Notes: generated by a model from the letters alone, not told the origin. A stretch of DNA of 64,000 nucleotides from Clostridium sp. 1001275B_160808_H3 (GCF_015550425.1 NZ_JADNAT010000019.1:1-64000), one strand, 5' to 3'; counted from the first letter of the stretch, positions 9,278 to 17,694 are shown. Translations and numbers: made by a program.

Positions 9278-10072
9278 CTAGTATTTTATCTTTAAATTTA
9301 ATATCTTATTAAAATATATACGTTTCTTGCAAGCATTCCATGCATATCCTATAAAAACATAAATTGTTTTTACTATATTTAATCTTTCAATTTCTCTATA
9401 TACATACCATGTTCCTTTAACTGCTTTAATTTTATTTGATGAAAGAGAATTTTGAGCTCTCCTATACTTTGCCAAAGTTTCTTGAACAGATATAGCTACA
9501 ATGCCTTTTTTTAAAATACTAAGCCAACATGCGAAGTCTTGTCGTCTTCTTATTAGAGGCATATTTACTTGTTCTATATACTTTCTATCTATCATTACAG
9601 TAACTGTTTGAATTATAGTATTTCTTAGATATTCTTCATATGATAAGCTTTTAGGCATTCTAATTATTTTATTTAAGCTCTCCCCTTGATTATCTATTAG
9701 TTCATAATCACTAAATGAAAATTCTATATTATTATTTATCATAAAATTTAATTGATATTCTAGCTTATTCTTATACCATAAGTCATCTGAATCTAAAAAA
9801 GCTAAAAATCTTCCTTTTGATAATAAAATAGCTTCATTTCTTGCTTCTGCCGCTCCCTTATTTTCCTCAAACCTGATATACTTTATATTAGAATGTATTG
9901 ACAAATACTCTTTTACTACCTCTTCCGTATTATCAGTTGAATTGTCATCTACTATAATAAGTTCCCAATTCTCATAAGTTTGTGATATAACAGATTTTAT
10001 GCTTTCTGAAATATAATTATCACTATTATATGTTGGCATTACTATTGATACTAAAGATTCATCATATTGCAA
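9278..10072 (-). CDS. Glycosyltransferase family 2 (GT-A fold)
   Basis: A 264-aa glycosyltransferase. SIVMPTYNSDNYISESI (~9-25) and LIIVDDNSTDNTEEVV (~38-53) form the nucleotide-binding half. RFLAFLDSDDLW (~87-98) holds the DXD-type metal site, and RRRQDFACWLSILKKG (~173-188) provides the C-terminal acidic residue. The C-terminus is basic. The start is probably a TTG: AAAGGGG sits 7 bases upstream and no in-frame ATG is nearby. It lies 19 bases after ugd. It is probably the first or second glycosyltransferase after the priming enzyme. Sugar specificity is unknown. Confidence 0.9.
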   Translation of the reverse strand: MQYDESLVSIVMPTYNSDNYISESIKSVISQTYENWELIIVDDNSTDNTEEVVKEYLSIHSNIKYIRFEENKGAAEARNEAILLSKGRFLAFLDSDDLWYKNKLEYQLNFMINNNIEFSFSDYELIDNQGESLNKIIRMPKSLSYEEYLRNTIIQTVTVMIDRKYIEQVNMPLIRRRQDFACWLSILKKGIVAISVQETLAKYRRAQNSLSSNKIKAVKGTWYVYREIERLNIVKTIYVFIGYAWNACKKRIYFNKILNLKIKY

Positions 10073-10091
10073 TATTATACCCCTTTCCTAT

Positions 10092-11441
10092 TTAAGAAAT
10101 TGTAAATGCTACTTCTTCAATTTCTTTTTCTTTTATATTTAAAATTTCTTTTCTTCCTATTGAATAATATTCAACTTGATTTTTTTCAAAATTATATAAA
10201 CTATAACAGTTCCTACCATCAAAAATTATAGGAGTATTCATCATATTTTCATAACATTCTATATTAATTTCTTTTATTTCCTTCCATTCTGTGAATATAA
10301 ATGCCATATCTGCATCTTTTATTGCTTCATAAGGATTGTCTGTATATTTTATTTGTGTTGGATATATTCTTTTAAAATTATCTATTCCAACTGGATCATA
10401 TGCTATTACATCTGCTCCTTCATCTAAAAGCCTTCTTACATTTGGTATTGATGGAGCTTCTCTTAAATCATCTGTTCCTGGCTTAAAGGTTAAACCTAAT
10501 ACTGCTACCTTTTTACCCTTTAATGATCCAAAGCGTTCTTTTGCTTTTCTAAAAAGCTTAAATTTTTGATTCTCATTAACCTCGATTGCAGCTTTTACTG
10601 TTTTTATTTCATATCCGTTATCATTTGCTAGCCAATGCAATGCTTTAGTATCCTTAGGAAAACATGATCCACCATATCCAATTCCAGCATTTAAGAACTT
10701 ATCTCCAATTCTCTTATCATAGCTCATTCCTTTTGCTACATCTTCTATATTTGCGCCAACTATTTCGCAAACATTTGCCATTTCATTCATAAAGCTTATT
10801 TTTAATGCTAAAAAATCATTTGAAGCATATTTTATCATTTCTGCGCTTCGTCTATTTGTGCAAACTATCGGTTGGTTAAATGGATTATATATTTCTCTTA
10901 ATATATTTTCTGAGTTTTTTGATTCAACACCTATTACAATTCTACTTGCATTTAAAGTATCTACTACTGCTGTTCCTTGTGCCAAAAATTCAGGATTAGA
11001 AGCAACTTCTATGTTTACATCAGTAGCTAGATTTTCCTTTAGGAATTCCTCAACCTTATCATTTGTTCCAATTGGTACTGTTGATTTAACTACTACTAAG
11101 CAATCTTTTTTTATATTTTGTGCAATTTGTTTGCACACATTAAATACATAATCTAAATTTGCTGATCCATCTTCTCGTTCTGGAGTGCCAACACCTATAA
11201 AAACTACATCAGCATCTTTATAAGCACTTTTATAATCTGTTGTAAAATTTAACCTGTCTTCATCAAAATTTCTTTTTAATAATTCATCTAATCCTGGCTC
11301 ATATATAGGTGATATACCTTTTTTCATTATTTCAACTTTATTTTCATCAATATCTACGCAAGTTACGCTATGCCCAACTTCTGAAAGACATGCTCCTGTT
11401 ACTAAACCTACATACCCTGTTCCTGCAACTACAATTTTCAT
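10092..11441 (-). CDS. ugd: UDP-glucose 6-dehydrogenase
   Basis: Oxidises UDP-glucose to UDP-glucuronate with two NAD+. The N-terminal Rossmann loop is GTGYVG (residues 7-12). The catalytic cysteine is C260 in GIGYGGSCFPKDTKAL, and the C-terminal UDP-binding domain has GLTFKPGTDDLREAPS. I place the start at the ATG whose product begins MKIVVAG, preceded by GAGGGGAG; an in-frame ATG 18 bases upstream lacks a ribosome site. The resulting 449-aa length fits the TuaD/HasB/RkpK class. Together with GalU it makes the glucuronate donor and so predicts an acidic capsule. It is distinct from the dehydrogenase at 18731-20047. Confidence 0.95.
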   Translation of the reverse strand: MKIVVAGTGYVGLVTGACLSEVGHSVTCVDIDENKVEIMKKGISPIYEPGLDELLKRNFDEDRLNFTTDYKSAYKDADVVFIGVGTPEREDGSANLDYVFNVCKQIAQNIKKDCLVVVKSTVPIGTNDKVEEFLKENLATDVNIEVASNPEFLAQGTAVVDTLNASRIVIGVESKNSENILREIYNPFNQPIVCTNRRSAEMIKYASNDFLALKISFMNEMANVCEIVGANIEDVAKGMSYDKRIGDKFLNAGIGYGGSCFPKDTKALHWLANDNGYEIKTVKAAIEVNENQKFKLFRKAKERFGSLKGKKVAVLGLTFKPGTDDLREAPSIPNVRRLLDEGADVIAYDPVGIDNFKRIYPTQIKYTDNPYEAIKDADMAFIFTEWKEIKEINIECYENMMNTPIIFDGRNCYSLYNFEKNQVEYYSIGRKEILNIKEKEIEEVAFTIS

Positions 11442-11470
11442 TTTCTCTACTCCCCTCAACCCTTAAATTT

Positions 11471-12130
11471 TTAACATGCATTCTTATCTCCAAACAACAC
11501 TGCTACTGTCTTAAAAATTAATTTTATATCCAGACAAAAATTCATATCATTTACATATTTTAAATCAAGCTTCATCCACTCTTCAAAATCTATATTGTTT
11601 CTTCCTGAAACTTGCCAGTAGCATGTAAGTCCTGGTTTTACTTCTAGTCTTTTTAACATCCAAGGTTCAAACTTTTCTACTTCTTTTGGAAGGCTTGGCC
11701 TTGGTCCAACTAACGTCATATCACCCTTTAAAATATTTAATAATTGTGGAAGTTCATCTATACTTGTTTTCCTTATAAACTTACCTACTTTAGTAACTCT
11801 AGGATCATTTTTCATTTTAAACATTGGACCTGACATTTCATTTTGCTTAGCTAACTTTTCTTTTAACTCTTCAGCATTTTGCACCATGGATCTAAACTTG
11901 TACATTTTAAATTCTTCTCCATTTAGCCCAATTCTGCTTTGAGCAAATATTGCTGGTCCCTTTGATTCTAATTTTATTAAAATAGCCACAATTATTAAGA
12001 TAGGGCTTAGAATTACTAATCCTAAAAATGAAGCTAAAACATCCAAAGCCCTTTTAGATATTTCATATAAAGTATTTTCTTTTCGTTCAATCTGAATAAT
12101 TTCTTGCTCTTCAACTTGAAGTCTTTCCAT
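11471..12130 (-). CDS. Initiating sugar-1-phosphate transferase (PHPT)
   Basis: Transfers a sugar-1-phosphate to undecaprenyl phosphate and starts the repeat unit. This is the short 219-aa form: one membrane-inserted hairpin (~32-55) followed by the cytoplasmic catalytic domain. Family marks are KMYKFRSM (~74-81), the DE pair in TSIDELPQLLNIL (~141-153), GDMTLVGPRPSLP (~155-167) and a LTCYWQVSGRN segment with a conserved tail. The polyisoprenyl-phosphate hexose-1-phosphate transferase (WcaJ/CpsE) family is certain. The first sugar (glucose, galactose or an N-acetyl sugar) is not. Confidence 0.93.
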   Translation of the reverse strand: MERLQVEEQEIIQIERKENTLYEISKRALDVLASFLGLVILSPILIIVAILIKLESKGPAIFAQSRIGLNGEEFKMYKFRSMVQNAEELKEKLAKQNEMSGPMFKMKNDPRVTKVGKFIRKTSIDELPQLLNILKGDMTLVGPRPSLPKEVEKFEPWMLKRLEVKPGLTCYWQVSGRNNIDFEEWMKLDLKYVNDMNFCLDIKLIFKTVAVLFGDKNAC

Positions 12131-12168
12131 TATTAAATCCCATCCTCTTAAAATTATTTACATCTAAC

Positions 12169-12942
12169 TTAAACTTTATTAAATATACCAAACAACCCTT
12201 TTTTCTCTTTTATTAAGCTTCCATCAAATTTAATTTCTTTATTATTTAAAAGATTTTCTCCAGAATCTAGTAAATAATTTGCGTATTTTTTATCAAAATC
12301 TTCCAAGTAATCTATGATCTTTTGCATATTAGCATTTCTTTTTGTATCTCTATGTGCATCTGAACCAATAAAACTATATATATTGTTTTTCAAATATATA
12401 TCTGTAGTTTTCTTAACATCTTTTCCAAAGTCTCCTGTTAAACTATCCTTATTTACCTGAAAAAGAAATCCTTCCTTTATAAATTCATTTATCAAAGAAG
12501 GATTTTTTATAAACTTTTGATATCTTTCTGGATGAGCTATAACTGGTACTATTCCTTTTAGTTGTAACTCATAAATATTTTCAATAGCTTCTTTAATAGA
12601 AAAATCCCTCATGTTAAATTCAATTAGCATATATCTTGAATTATTTATAGTTCCTATATGCTTATTAATGTAATTTTCATATATTTTGTCTGTATAATAA
12701 ACCTCTTGCCCTTGATAAATATCAAGATTTATTTCTTCTCTTATAGCTAGTTTCATTATATCTTCTGTTCTTTTCTTTACTTCATCTAAGGTAGCCTCAA
12801 AATATCCTGGCATATAGTGAGGAGTAAGAACTAACTTAGTAGTTCCTCCCTCAACAGCTTGCCTTAACATATTCAAAGTCATGTCCTTAGATTTAGATCC
12901 ATCATCAATTTCCCAAATTAAATGAGAATGTAAATCTACCAT
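12169..12942 (-). CDS. cpsB: CpsB-type PHP protein-tyrosine phosphatase
   Basis: A metal-dependent phosphatase of the PHP fold that removes phosphate from the tyrosine tail of CpsD and so tunes capsule assembly. Metal ligands are all present: DLHSH at residues 3-7, TPHY (~40), GQE (~70), HPER (~130) and GSDAH (~190). I choose the ATG giving MVDLHSH because GGGGG lies just upstream; an earlier in-frame ATG falls inside an intergenic repeat. The protein is then 257 aa, normal for the family. It is unrelated to low-molecular-weight tyrosine phosphatases. A degenerate paralogue lies at 15038-15760. Confidence 0.93.
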   Translation of the reverse strand: MVDLHSHLIWEIDDGSKSKDMTLNMLRQAVEGGTTKLVLTPHYMPGYFEATLDEVKKRTEDIMKLAIREEINLDIYQGQEVYYTDKIYENYINKHIGTINNSRYMLIEFNMRDFSIKEAIENIYELQLKGIVPVIAHPERYQKFIKNPSLINEFIKEGFLFQVNKDSLTGDFGKDVKKTTDIYLKNNIYSFIGSDAHRDTKRNANMQKIIDYLEDFDKKYANYLLDSGENLLNNKEIKFDGSLIKEKKGLFGIFNKV

Positions 12943-12959
12943 AAAAAAACCCCCGAAAT

Positions 12960-13006
12960 TCAATTGATAATTGACAGTCAACTATCCATTCTCCATTGTC
13001 CATTAT
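12960..13006. repeat. Short interspersed repeat between cpsD and cpsB
   Basis: A 40-50 base element of the ATTGATAAT...CCATTGTCCATTAT type. It shares an exact 15-mer (TCCATTGTCCATTAT, 12992-13006) with 42391-42405 near the betaine transporter. It carries an in-frame ATG that could mislead start prediction for cpsB. Function unknown. Confidence 0.6.
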
Positions 13007-13008
13007 TC

Positions 13009-13662
13009 TTACTTTTCTGCGTAATAGTAATAATATTTATTTCTGCTATTGTCTATTCCATTTAGCACTGTTCCAATAATATTTGCATTTACTTTCTTTA
13101 AAAGATTAATTGCATTTTCTACTGAGTCTTTTTTTGTTTTTTCTGCTTTTACTACTAGTATTGTTCCATCTGCCTTTGTTGAAAGTACTTGAGAATCTGT
13201 AACGGCTTGTACAGGTGGAGTATCTAAAATTATATAATCAAAGTTTTCTTTAAGAGTTTCTATTAATGTTGTCATTGCCTTTGATGAAAGCATTTCAGAT
13301 GGATTTGGAGGTATTTTCCCTGAAGTTAGTATTACTAAGTTTTTGTTATATCTATGAAGTGCTGAAACTAATTCCTCTTTCCCTATTATTACATCTGACA
13401 AGCCAACTAAATTTGAAACTTTAAATTTCTTATGTAGTGAAGGCTTTCTTAAATCGCAATCCATTAATATTACTTTTTTCTCCCCCTGAGCTAAGCATAA
13501 AGCAAGATTTCCTGCTGTAGTTGATTTTCCTTCGCCTGGCTCTGAACTTGTTACCATTATTACTTTATACTCTTTATCAAAAGATGAATATTGTATATTA
13601 GTTCTTAATGTTCTATAACTTTCAGCTGCAATTGACTTTGGCTCTTTTTCTACTATAAACAT
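13009..13662 (-). CDS. cpsD: CpsD-type bacterial tyrosine kinase
   Basis: A cytoplasmic BY-kinase that autophosphorylates on a C-terminal tyrosine cluster and works with the membrane activator CpsC. It shows Walker A EPGEGKST (41-48), Walker A' VILMDCDLRKP (~69-79), Walker B YIILDTPP (~144-151) and a terminal run of five tyrosines (NKYYYYYAEK). The 217-aa length is typical of the split Firmicutes form. It sits 9 bases after cpsC with an AGGAGG ribosome site. Cycling between phosphorylated and dephosphorylated CpsD is established for related streptococcal loci and is inferred here. Confidence 0.94.
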   Translation of the reverse strand: MFIVEKEPKSIAAESYRTLRTNIQYSSFDKEYKVIMVTSSEPGEGKSTTAGNLALCLAQGEKKVILMDCDLRKPSLHKKFKVSNLVGLSDVIIGKEELVSALHRYNKNLVILTSGKIPPNPSEMLSSKAMTTLIETLKENFDYIILDTPPVQAVTDSQVLSTKADGTILVVKAEKTKKDSVENAINLLKKVNANIIGTVLNGIDNSRNKYYYYYAEK

Positions 13663-13671
13663 AATATCCTC

Positions 13672-14349
13672 CTAAAGTTCCTTTACTGTAGGTATTGCAC
13701 CAAGTACTGGTATATCTAATTCTCTCTCTAATTGATCCTTAGTTTTAAAAGTATTGTCTAAAAACTCTAATAAGAATGCTAACCCTACACTTACCATTAA
13801 TCCAAGTAAAAATGCAATTGCAATATTCATTTTTTTATTTGGACTTACTGGATTTTCTGGCAATTGAACTTCTTCTATTACTTTTATATTTCCATTTGGA
13901 ACTAATTCTTTTGATGTCTTGATAAATTCATCAGATATTTCTTCAATTACGACCATTGCTTCTTTTGGATCATTACTTTTGTATTTTATTTGCAAAATTT
14001 GAGTATCTGCAACTGAAACTATAGTTAAATTACTCAAAACAGTATCTGCTCCTAAATCATAACTTGTCTTATCCAACGCTCTAGAAACTAAATCTCTTGT
14101 TTTTATAGTTTCAGAATATGTCTTCATAAGTTTCTGATACATTAATACATCATTTTGGTTATAACCTTGTGTATCACCTTCATCTTTTCCTATAAAAACC
14201 TTTGTACTTGCTTCATATTGTGGCTTAATTACAAAAAAGCTTAATATAGCTGATATAACTGTTGCTATTAATGTAATTGAAACTATCATTAACCATCGTT
14301 TTTTTAAGGCTTCAAACAATTCATCTAATCTTATTACTTGTTCTTCCAA
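13672..14349 (-). CDS. cpsC: CpsC/Wzz-type chain-length and kinase activator
   Basis: A 225-aa membrane protein with two transmembrane segments (~20-40 and ~175-195) that flank an outer Wzz domain. The second is preceded by the proline-rich motif PVSPNKK. The short cytoplasmic tail (TFKTKDQLERELDIPVLGAIP) is the part that activates CpsD. It is the first gene of the capsule operon. The start is a TTG: AGGAGG sits 7 bases upstream and MEEQVIRLDEL is the expected N-terminus. A non-ATG start here would limit expression of the whole module's regulator. Confidence 0.93.
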   Translation of the reverse strand: MEEQVIRLDELFEALKKRWLMIVSITLIATVISAILSFFVIKPQYEASTKVFIGKDEGDTQGYNQNDVLMYQKLMKTYSETIKTRDLVSRALDKTSYDLGADTVLSNLTIVSVADTQILQIKYKSNDPKEAMVVIEEISDEFIKTSKELVPNGNIKVIEEVQLPENPVSPNKKMNIAIAFLLGLMVSVGLAFLLEFLDNTFKTKDQLERELDIPVLGAIPTVKEL

Positions 14350-15037
14350 TTTAATTCCTCCTACTTAAAAATTACATTTCTAGATTATTATACCACTAAA
14401 AGATTATATGATTTACATATTTTTAGATGAACTTGAATAAAATTCGTACTTTTATTAAACTTTTTTATGTAATGCTTTCTATGCATAACTTTTTTTAATT
14501 ATATAGTTTATTTTGAATAATTAATCATAATACTAAAATCTATATTTTGTTAAATTATTTTAAAATATGTTAAATTATCTTAACAGTATAAGATTATATC
14601 ATACTTGTATATTTATGTTTATTTTTTTTGTCAACATATTTAGCTAAATTTCATCCCTTCTACTTTATACTACATTCTTTAATGTTGGCTTAAGATTTTT
14701 TTCACCTTTTTATTTAGTTATTTTAAATTTCACCTAAGAAATATATATTTTATTTGTATAATATTTTTTAATATTTTTAATAGTATATTATTTTTCTTGG
14801 AACTTATTTTAAATCAAATAATTTAGCTGATATTTGATTCTATCAACATAAACCCAATTGTCGTTATATGTTTAATTTCAATTTTAATGCAATTTAAACA
14901 GAAATTAAATTTATCATTTTTTGTCGTTTAATAACCTTATATTTAACAAATTACAATTTAGCATAAATATTCGTATATAATTATATTTATGCAAAATTTT
15001 ATTGCTTAAAATAAGATACTCAGCACCTTCTGAATAT
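14350..15037 (-). promoter_or_regulatory. Capsule operon promoter and long upstream region
   Basis: A 688-base region with no defensible gene. On the minus strand a TATAAT -10 (14387-14392) lies 37 bases before the cpsC start; no good -35 is visible, so it may need an activator or an alternative sigma factor. The rest is about 80% A+T with scattered direct repeats (two TTGTCGTT motifs near 14870 and 14920). No known leader RNA was recognised. Confidence 0.55.
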
Positions 15038-15760
15038 CTATCTAAAAATCCCTACTTTTTTCTTTTTAGGACTTTTTAAAATTCTTTTTGCCCTTACACT
15101 TTCTGGATTAAGTATAAACAAGCCTTTTTTACTTATATCTTCTATTTGTTTATCTATATAGGTTTCTTCAATATTTTCTTCAAAACCAATAAAATTATAT
15201 ATATCTTTTTTTAATAAGGCTTTTGCTGTCTTTTGAATCTTCTTTCCATACACCCCTTTTATGCTTCCAGGATCTAATTGAAATAAGCACTCTTCCTTTA
15301 TTAATTTATCTATTTTTTTATTGTCATTTATAACTTCTTCTATTTTTTCTGGGCTTACTATTATAGGTGTCAAGTTACGTATTTTGTATTCAAAAACTAT
15401 TTCTAGTAATTCATCTATACCATTTGATTCCTGAACATCTAATAAAACGAATTTTGTTTCATTTATACTTCCTAATAATCCATCTATATGTTTTTTTACA
15501 TTTTCATAATTATCTCTTAGTAAATTTCCTGGATATAATATTAAATCTATATTTTTTACTTTCAAATATGAATTAAGTTCTTCCACTATTGTATTAACTT
15601 CTTTTATTGTAGTCGTGCTATCTTTATCATAATATGCGGGAGCTAAAACTAGTTTTTTTATATTGCATTTTGCTGCTTCCTCTATTTTTCTAAGTAAAAC
15701 TGTTGACTTAAACTCTCCTTGTATAACTAATTCCTTAAAAATTAAGTTTGCAAATACCAT
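15038..15760 (-). CDS. CpsB-like pseudophosphatase (metal sites lost)
   Basis: A 240-aa protein that aligns end to end with CpsB at 12169-12942. Shared blocks include KLVLAPAYY against KLVLTPHYM, LIKEECLFQLDPGSIKGVYGK against the FIKEGFLFQVNKDSLTGDFGK segment, and KDIYNFIG against NNIYSFIG. Every metal ligand is replaced: HSH becomes ANL, TPHY becomes APAY, GQE becomes GNL, HPER becomes SPEK, SDAH becomes FEEN. The frame is intact, so this looks like a maintained pseudoenzyme, perhaps binding phosphorylated CpsD or competing with CpsB. I start at the second ATG (product MVFANLIF, matching CpsB's MVDLHSHLIW) because GAGGG lies just upstream; an ATG 12 bases earlier is possible. Family relation is seen; role is inference. 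Confidence 0.82.
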   Translation of the reverse strand: MVFANLIFKELVIQGEFKSTVLLRKIEEAAKCNIKKLVLAPAYYDKDSTTTIKEVNTIVEELNSYLKVKNIDLILYPGNLLRDNYENVKKHIDGLLGSINETKFVLLDVQESNGIDELLEIVFEYKIRNLTPIIVSPEKIEEVINDNKKIDKLIKEECLFQLDPGSIKGVYGKKIQKTAKALLKKDIYNFIGFEENIEETYIDKQIEDISKKGLFILNPESVRAKRILKSPKKKKVGIFR

Positions 15761-15772
15761 TTTATCCCTCAT

Positions 15773-16096
15773 TCCATTTATTATAGTTTTAATTATAAAT
15801 TCAAAAATTCATTTAAACCACACATTTTCTTCTACAGTTTTAGACAGTGTATAAGTAAATTTATTTATTATATGTAATATTATTACTTTAAATGTTAAAT
15901 TAAGGATCTTGATTAGCATATTATATTTATATCTTAATAACATTTAATTGTTCTTATAATGAAATTAACTTGAATAAAATAATTCTTCTTATTTCTTGTA
16001 TTTTTTTGACTAAAACTTTTTTATAAATTTTTCTCAAAATTACTTTTTTACAGATACTTACTTAGTAAAATAACTTTTAAAATGGAGGGGAAAATC
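15773..16096 (+). promoter_or_regulatory. Divergent promoter region with TTTACA element
   Basis: A 324-base region between the pseudo-CpsB gene and the first sigma gene, without a gene of its own. On the plus strand TTTACA (16047-16052) lies 17 bases before ATAACT (16070-16075). TTTACA is the -35 used by TcdR/BotR/UviA-class sigma factors, so self-activation is conceivable but unproven. A GGAGGGG ribosome site follows at 16084-16090. Confidence 0.35.
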
Positions 16097-16669
16097 ATGA
16101 AAGATTTATTAGAAAAAGCCAAAAATAATGATTCTGACTCAAAAGAAGAAATTATAAAGATGTACTATCCATTAATAATAAAGGAAGCTAAAATAATTTA
16201 TTTAAAAGATAAGTCCTTTGAAGATCTTATTCAAATAGGTATTATTAACTTACTTCATGCAATAGATGTTTTTGATTTATTAAAAGGTGCTGATAAATTT
16301 CCTTCTTATGCTCTTTGGTCAATAAAGAATGGTTATAAATATCTTTGCAGAAGTCAAATTAAATATAATACTGAATTTAGTTTAAATAAAGTTAACGATG
16401 ATGGGTATGAATTTGGAGATAATATAGTAGATGGAAATATAAATATTGAGGATTATGTTATTAACAATACTATAGATGAAAATCTTTATTTAGCTTTAGA
16501 GAAGCTTGATAAAGAAGAAAGAGAGCTTATTGACTTTTTGTATATATCTAATAATAAGCCTAATCTTACTAGATATTGTGCATTAAAAGAAAGGGATTAT
16601 TACTATTGTTGTTCCTTGAAAAAAAGGGCTTTAAAAAAGCTTAAAAATATGATGCTTGATTTTTATTAG
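16097..16669 (+). CDS. TcdR/UviA-like small sigma factor
   Basis: A 190-aa protein with the architecture of group-5 clostridial sigma factors. An N-terminal helix-turn-helix-like region (MKDLLEKAKNND...EIIKMYYPLI) is followed by a sigma region 2 (KSFEDLIQIGIINLLHAIDVFD, ~42-63, with the DLIQIG core). A region-4-like C-terminus (EERELIDFLYI then ALKERDYYYCCSLKKRALKKLK) ends the protein. I start at the ATG after GGAGGGG, not the in-frame ATG 15 bases before, which overlaps that site. Region 4 looks divergent, with a Cys pair. Likely role: directing RNA polymerase to a few promoters, perhaps in the capsule locus. Target unknown. A plain terminator follows. Confidence 0.72.
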   Translation: MKDLLEKAKNNDSDSKEEIIKMYYPLIIKEAKIIYLKDKSFEDLIQIGIINLLHAIDVFDLLKGADKFPSYALWSIKNGYKYLCRSQIKYNTEFSLNKVNDDGYEFGDNIVDGNINIEDYVINNTIDENLYLALEKLDKEERELIDFLYISNNKPNLTRYCALKERDYYYCCSLKKRALKKLKNMMLDFY

Positions 16670-16705
16670 TAATTATCTTAGAACATATTTATTATTATAT
16701 TAAGT

Positions 16706-16744
16706 AAAAAGGACTATTGATTTTTTCTTTCAATAGTCCTTTTT
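16706..16744 (+). terminator. Terminator of the first sigma gene
   Basis: A perfect 15-bp stem (16706-16720 and 16730-16744) with a T-rich 9-nt loop and T-tract, starting 36 bases after the stop codon. Confidence 0.85.
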
Positions 16745-17075
16745 ATATTTTATTGTATAAGAAATTGTGAATGCTTATGTTATTCTTAAATGAATTGAGA
16801 TAATAATTTAATTTATGAGTATTAACTTTTTTATTATAAATAATATTATAATTTATACTGTATTTTAAAATTTTGTCCATAACTTTACTGTACTCTCCTG
16901 TTGCTTTTTATCTTTTTAATTCTACTTCATTACATTAATGTTGATAGTTATTAATTAAATATTAATGTTATTTTTAAATTTTTATTTTATAACATTTCTG
17001 CTATTTTATTTCTTAATTTGTCTATTATTTTATTCTTCATATTATATTATTCTTTGTATTATTTTCTTCTTTATA
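16745..17075. other. Low-complexity region between two sigma genes
   Basis: About 330 bases, over 85% A+T, with a degenerate short tandem pattern around TATTATTTTATTCTT between about 17000 and 17085, running into the 3' end of the second sigma gene. No gene or clear terminator seen. Confidence 0.5.
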
Positions 17076-17642
17076 TTATTTTATTCTTAGTATATTTGAA
17101 TCATTTCTTAGCTTCTCCATTATTTTATCCTTCATATATCTAAGCTTATGATATTCAATATTTGTTCTTTTAGAATACTCTTTTAAAGTTATACCTTGTA
17201 CATAAATACTATTAAGTAAAGCTTTTTCATCCTCATTAAGCATCTCTATAGATTTAAATAAAATGCTACTTAATTCCTTCTTGATACATTCTTCAGAGAC
17301 ATCTGTATTTTGATCTATAATTTCTTCTACGTTTATTGAACTTGCAATTTCTTTATTTAACTTATTTTCGTAGTACTTATTAGTTGCTTTTTCTATTTCT
17401 TTGTACATCTTATTTTTTATGCATTTTTGTACGTAAGCAGGAAAGGAATCACTTAAATCAGTATTAAATTTTTCTAAGGATTCAATAATTGTAAGCCTCG
17501 CTATTTGCTTAATATCCTCTTGACTATACCCGTAAATATAATAGCTAATTGAAGTTTTGTAAACTAGTGGTTCAAAGTTTTTTAATATTTCTTCCATTGA
17601 CTTTTTATCCCCTTGTTTAGCCCTCACTATTAATTGATTCAT
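17076..17642 (-). CDS. UviA-like small sigma factor, SOS-linked
   Basis: A 188-aa sigma-like protein. The N-terminus (MNQLIVRAKQGDKKSMEEIL, then NFEPLVYK) and region 2 (YSQEDIKQIARLTIIESLEKFN, ~39-60) match the TcdR/BotR/UviA group. The C-terminal region 4 is clear: MLNEDEKALLNSIYVQGITLKEYS (~134-157) followed by a recognition helix (YHKLRYMKDKIMEKLR). It faces the first sigma gene tail to tail and shares its layout. A GAGGAG ribosome site precedes the ATG. The promoter carries a LexA-type operator (17681-17694), as expected for UV-inducible UviA, which drives bacteriocin genes in C. perfringens. No bacteriocin gene is visible here, so its targets are open. Confidence 0.77.
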   Translation of the reverse strand: MNQLIVRAKQGDKKSMEEILKNFEPLVYKTSISYYIYGYSQEDIKQIARLTIIESLEKFNTDLSDSFPAYVQKCIKNKMYKEIEKATNKYYENKLNKEIASSINVEEIIDQNTDVSEECIKKELSSILFKSIEMLNEDEKALLNSIYVQGITLKEYSKRTNIEYHKLRYMKDKIMEKLRNDSNILRIK

Positions 17643-17673
17643 AAATTCATCTCCTCTAATAATTTATAATTAA

Positions 17674-17694
17674 ATTATATCAAACGCACGTTCG
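17674..17694 (-). promoter_or_regulatory. LexA/SOS operator overlapping a -10 element
   Basis: On the minus strand CGAACGTGCGTTTG (17694 down to 17681) fits the Gram-positive LexA box CGAAC-N4-GTTY. TATAAT (17679 down to 17674) lies one base downstream, and TTGACG overlaps the upstream end of the box. LexA bound here would block the second sigma gene until DNA damage. The site is 32 bases before the start codon region. Confidence 0.8.

Noticed and set aside
14350..15037. Leader RNA of the EAR type for the capsule operon
   Set aside because: No conserved stems or processive-antitermination motif could be found; the region is plain A+T-rich sequence.
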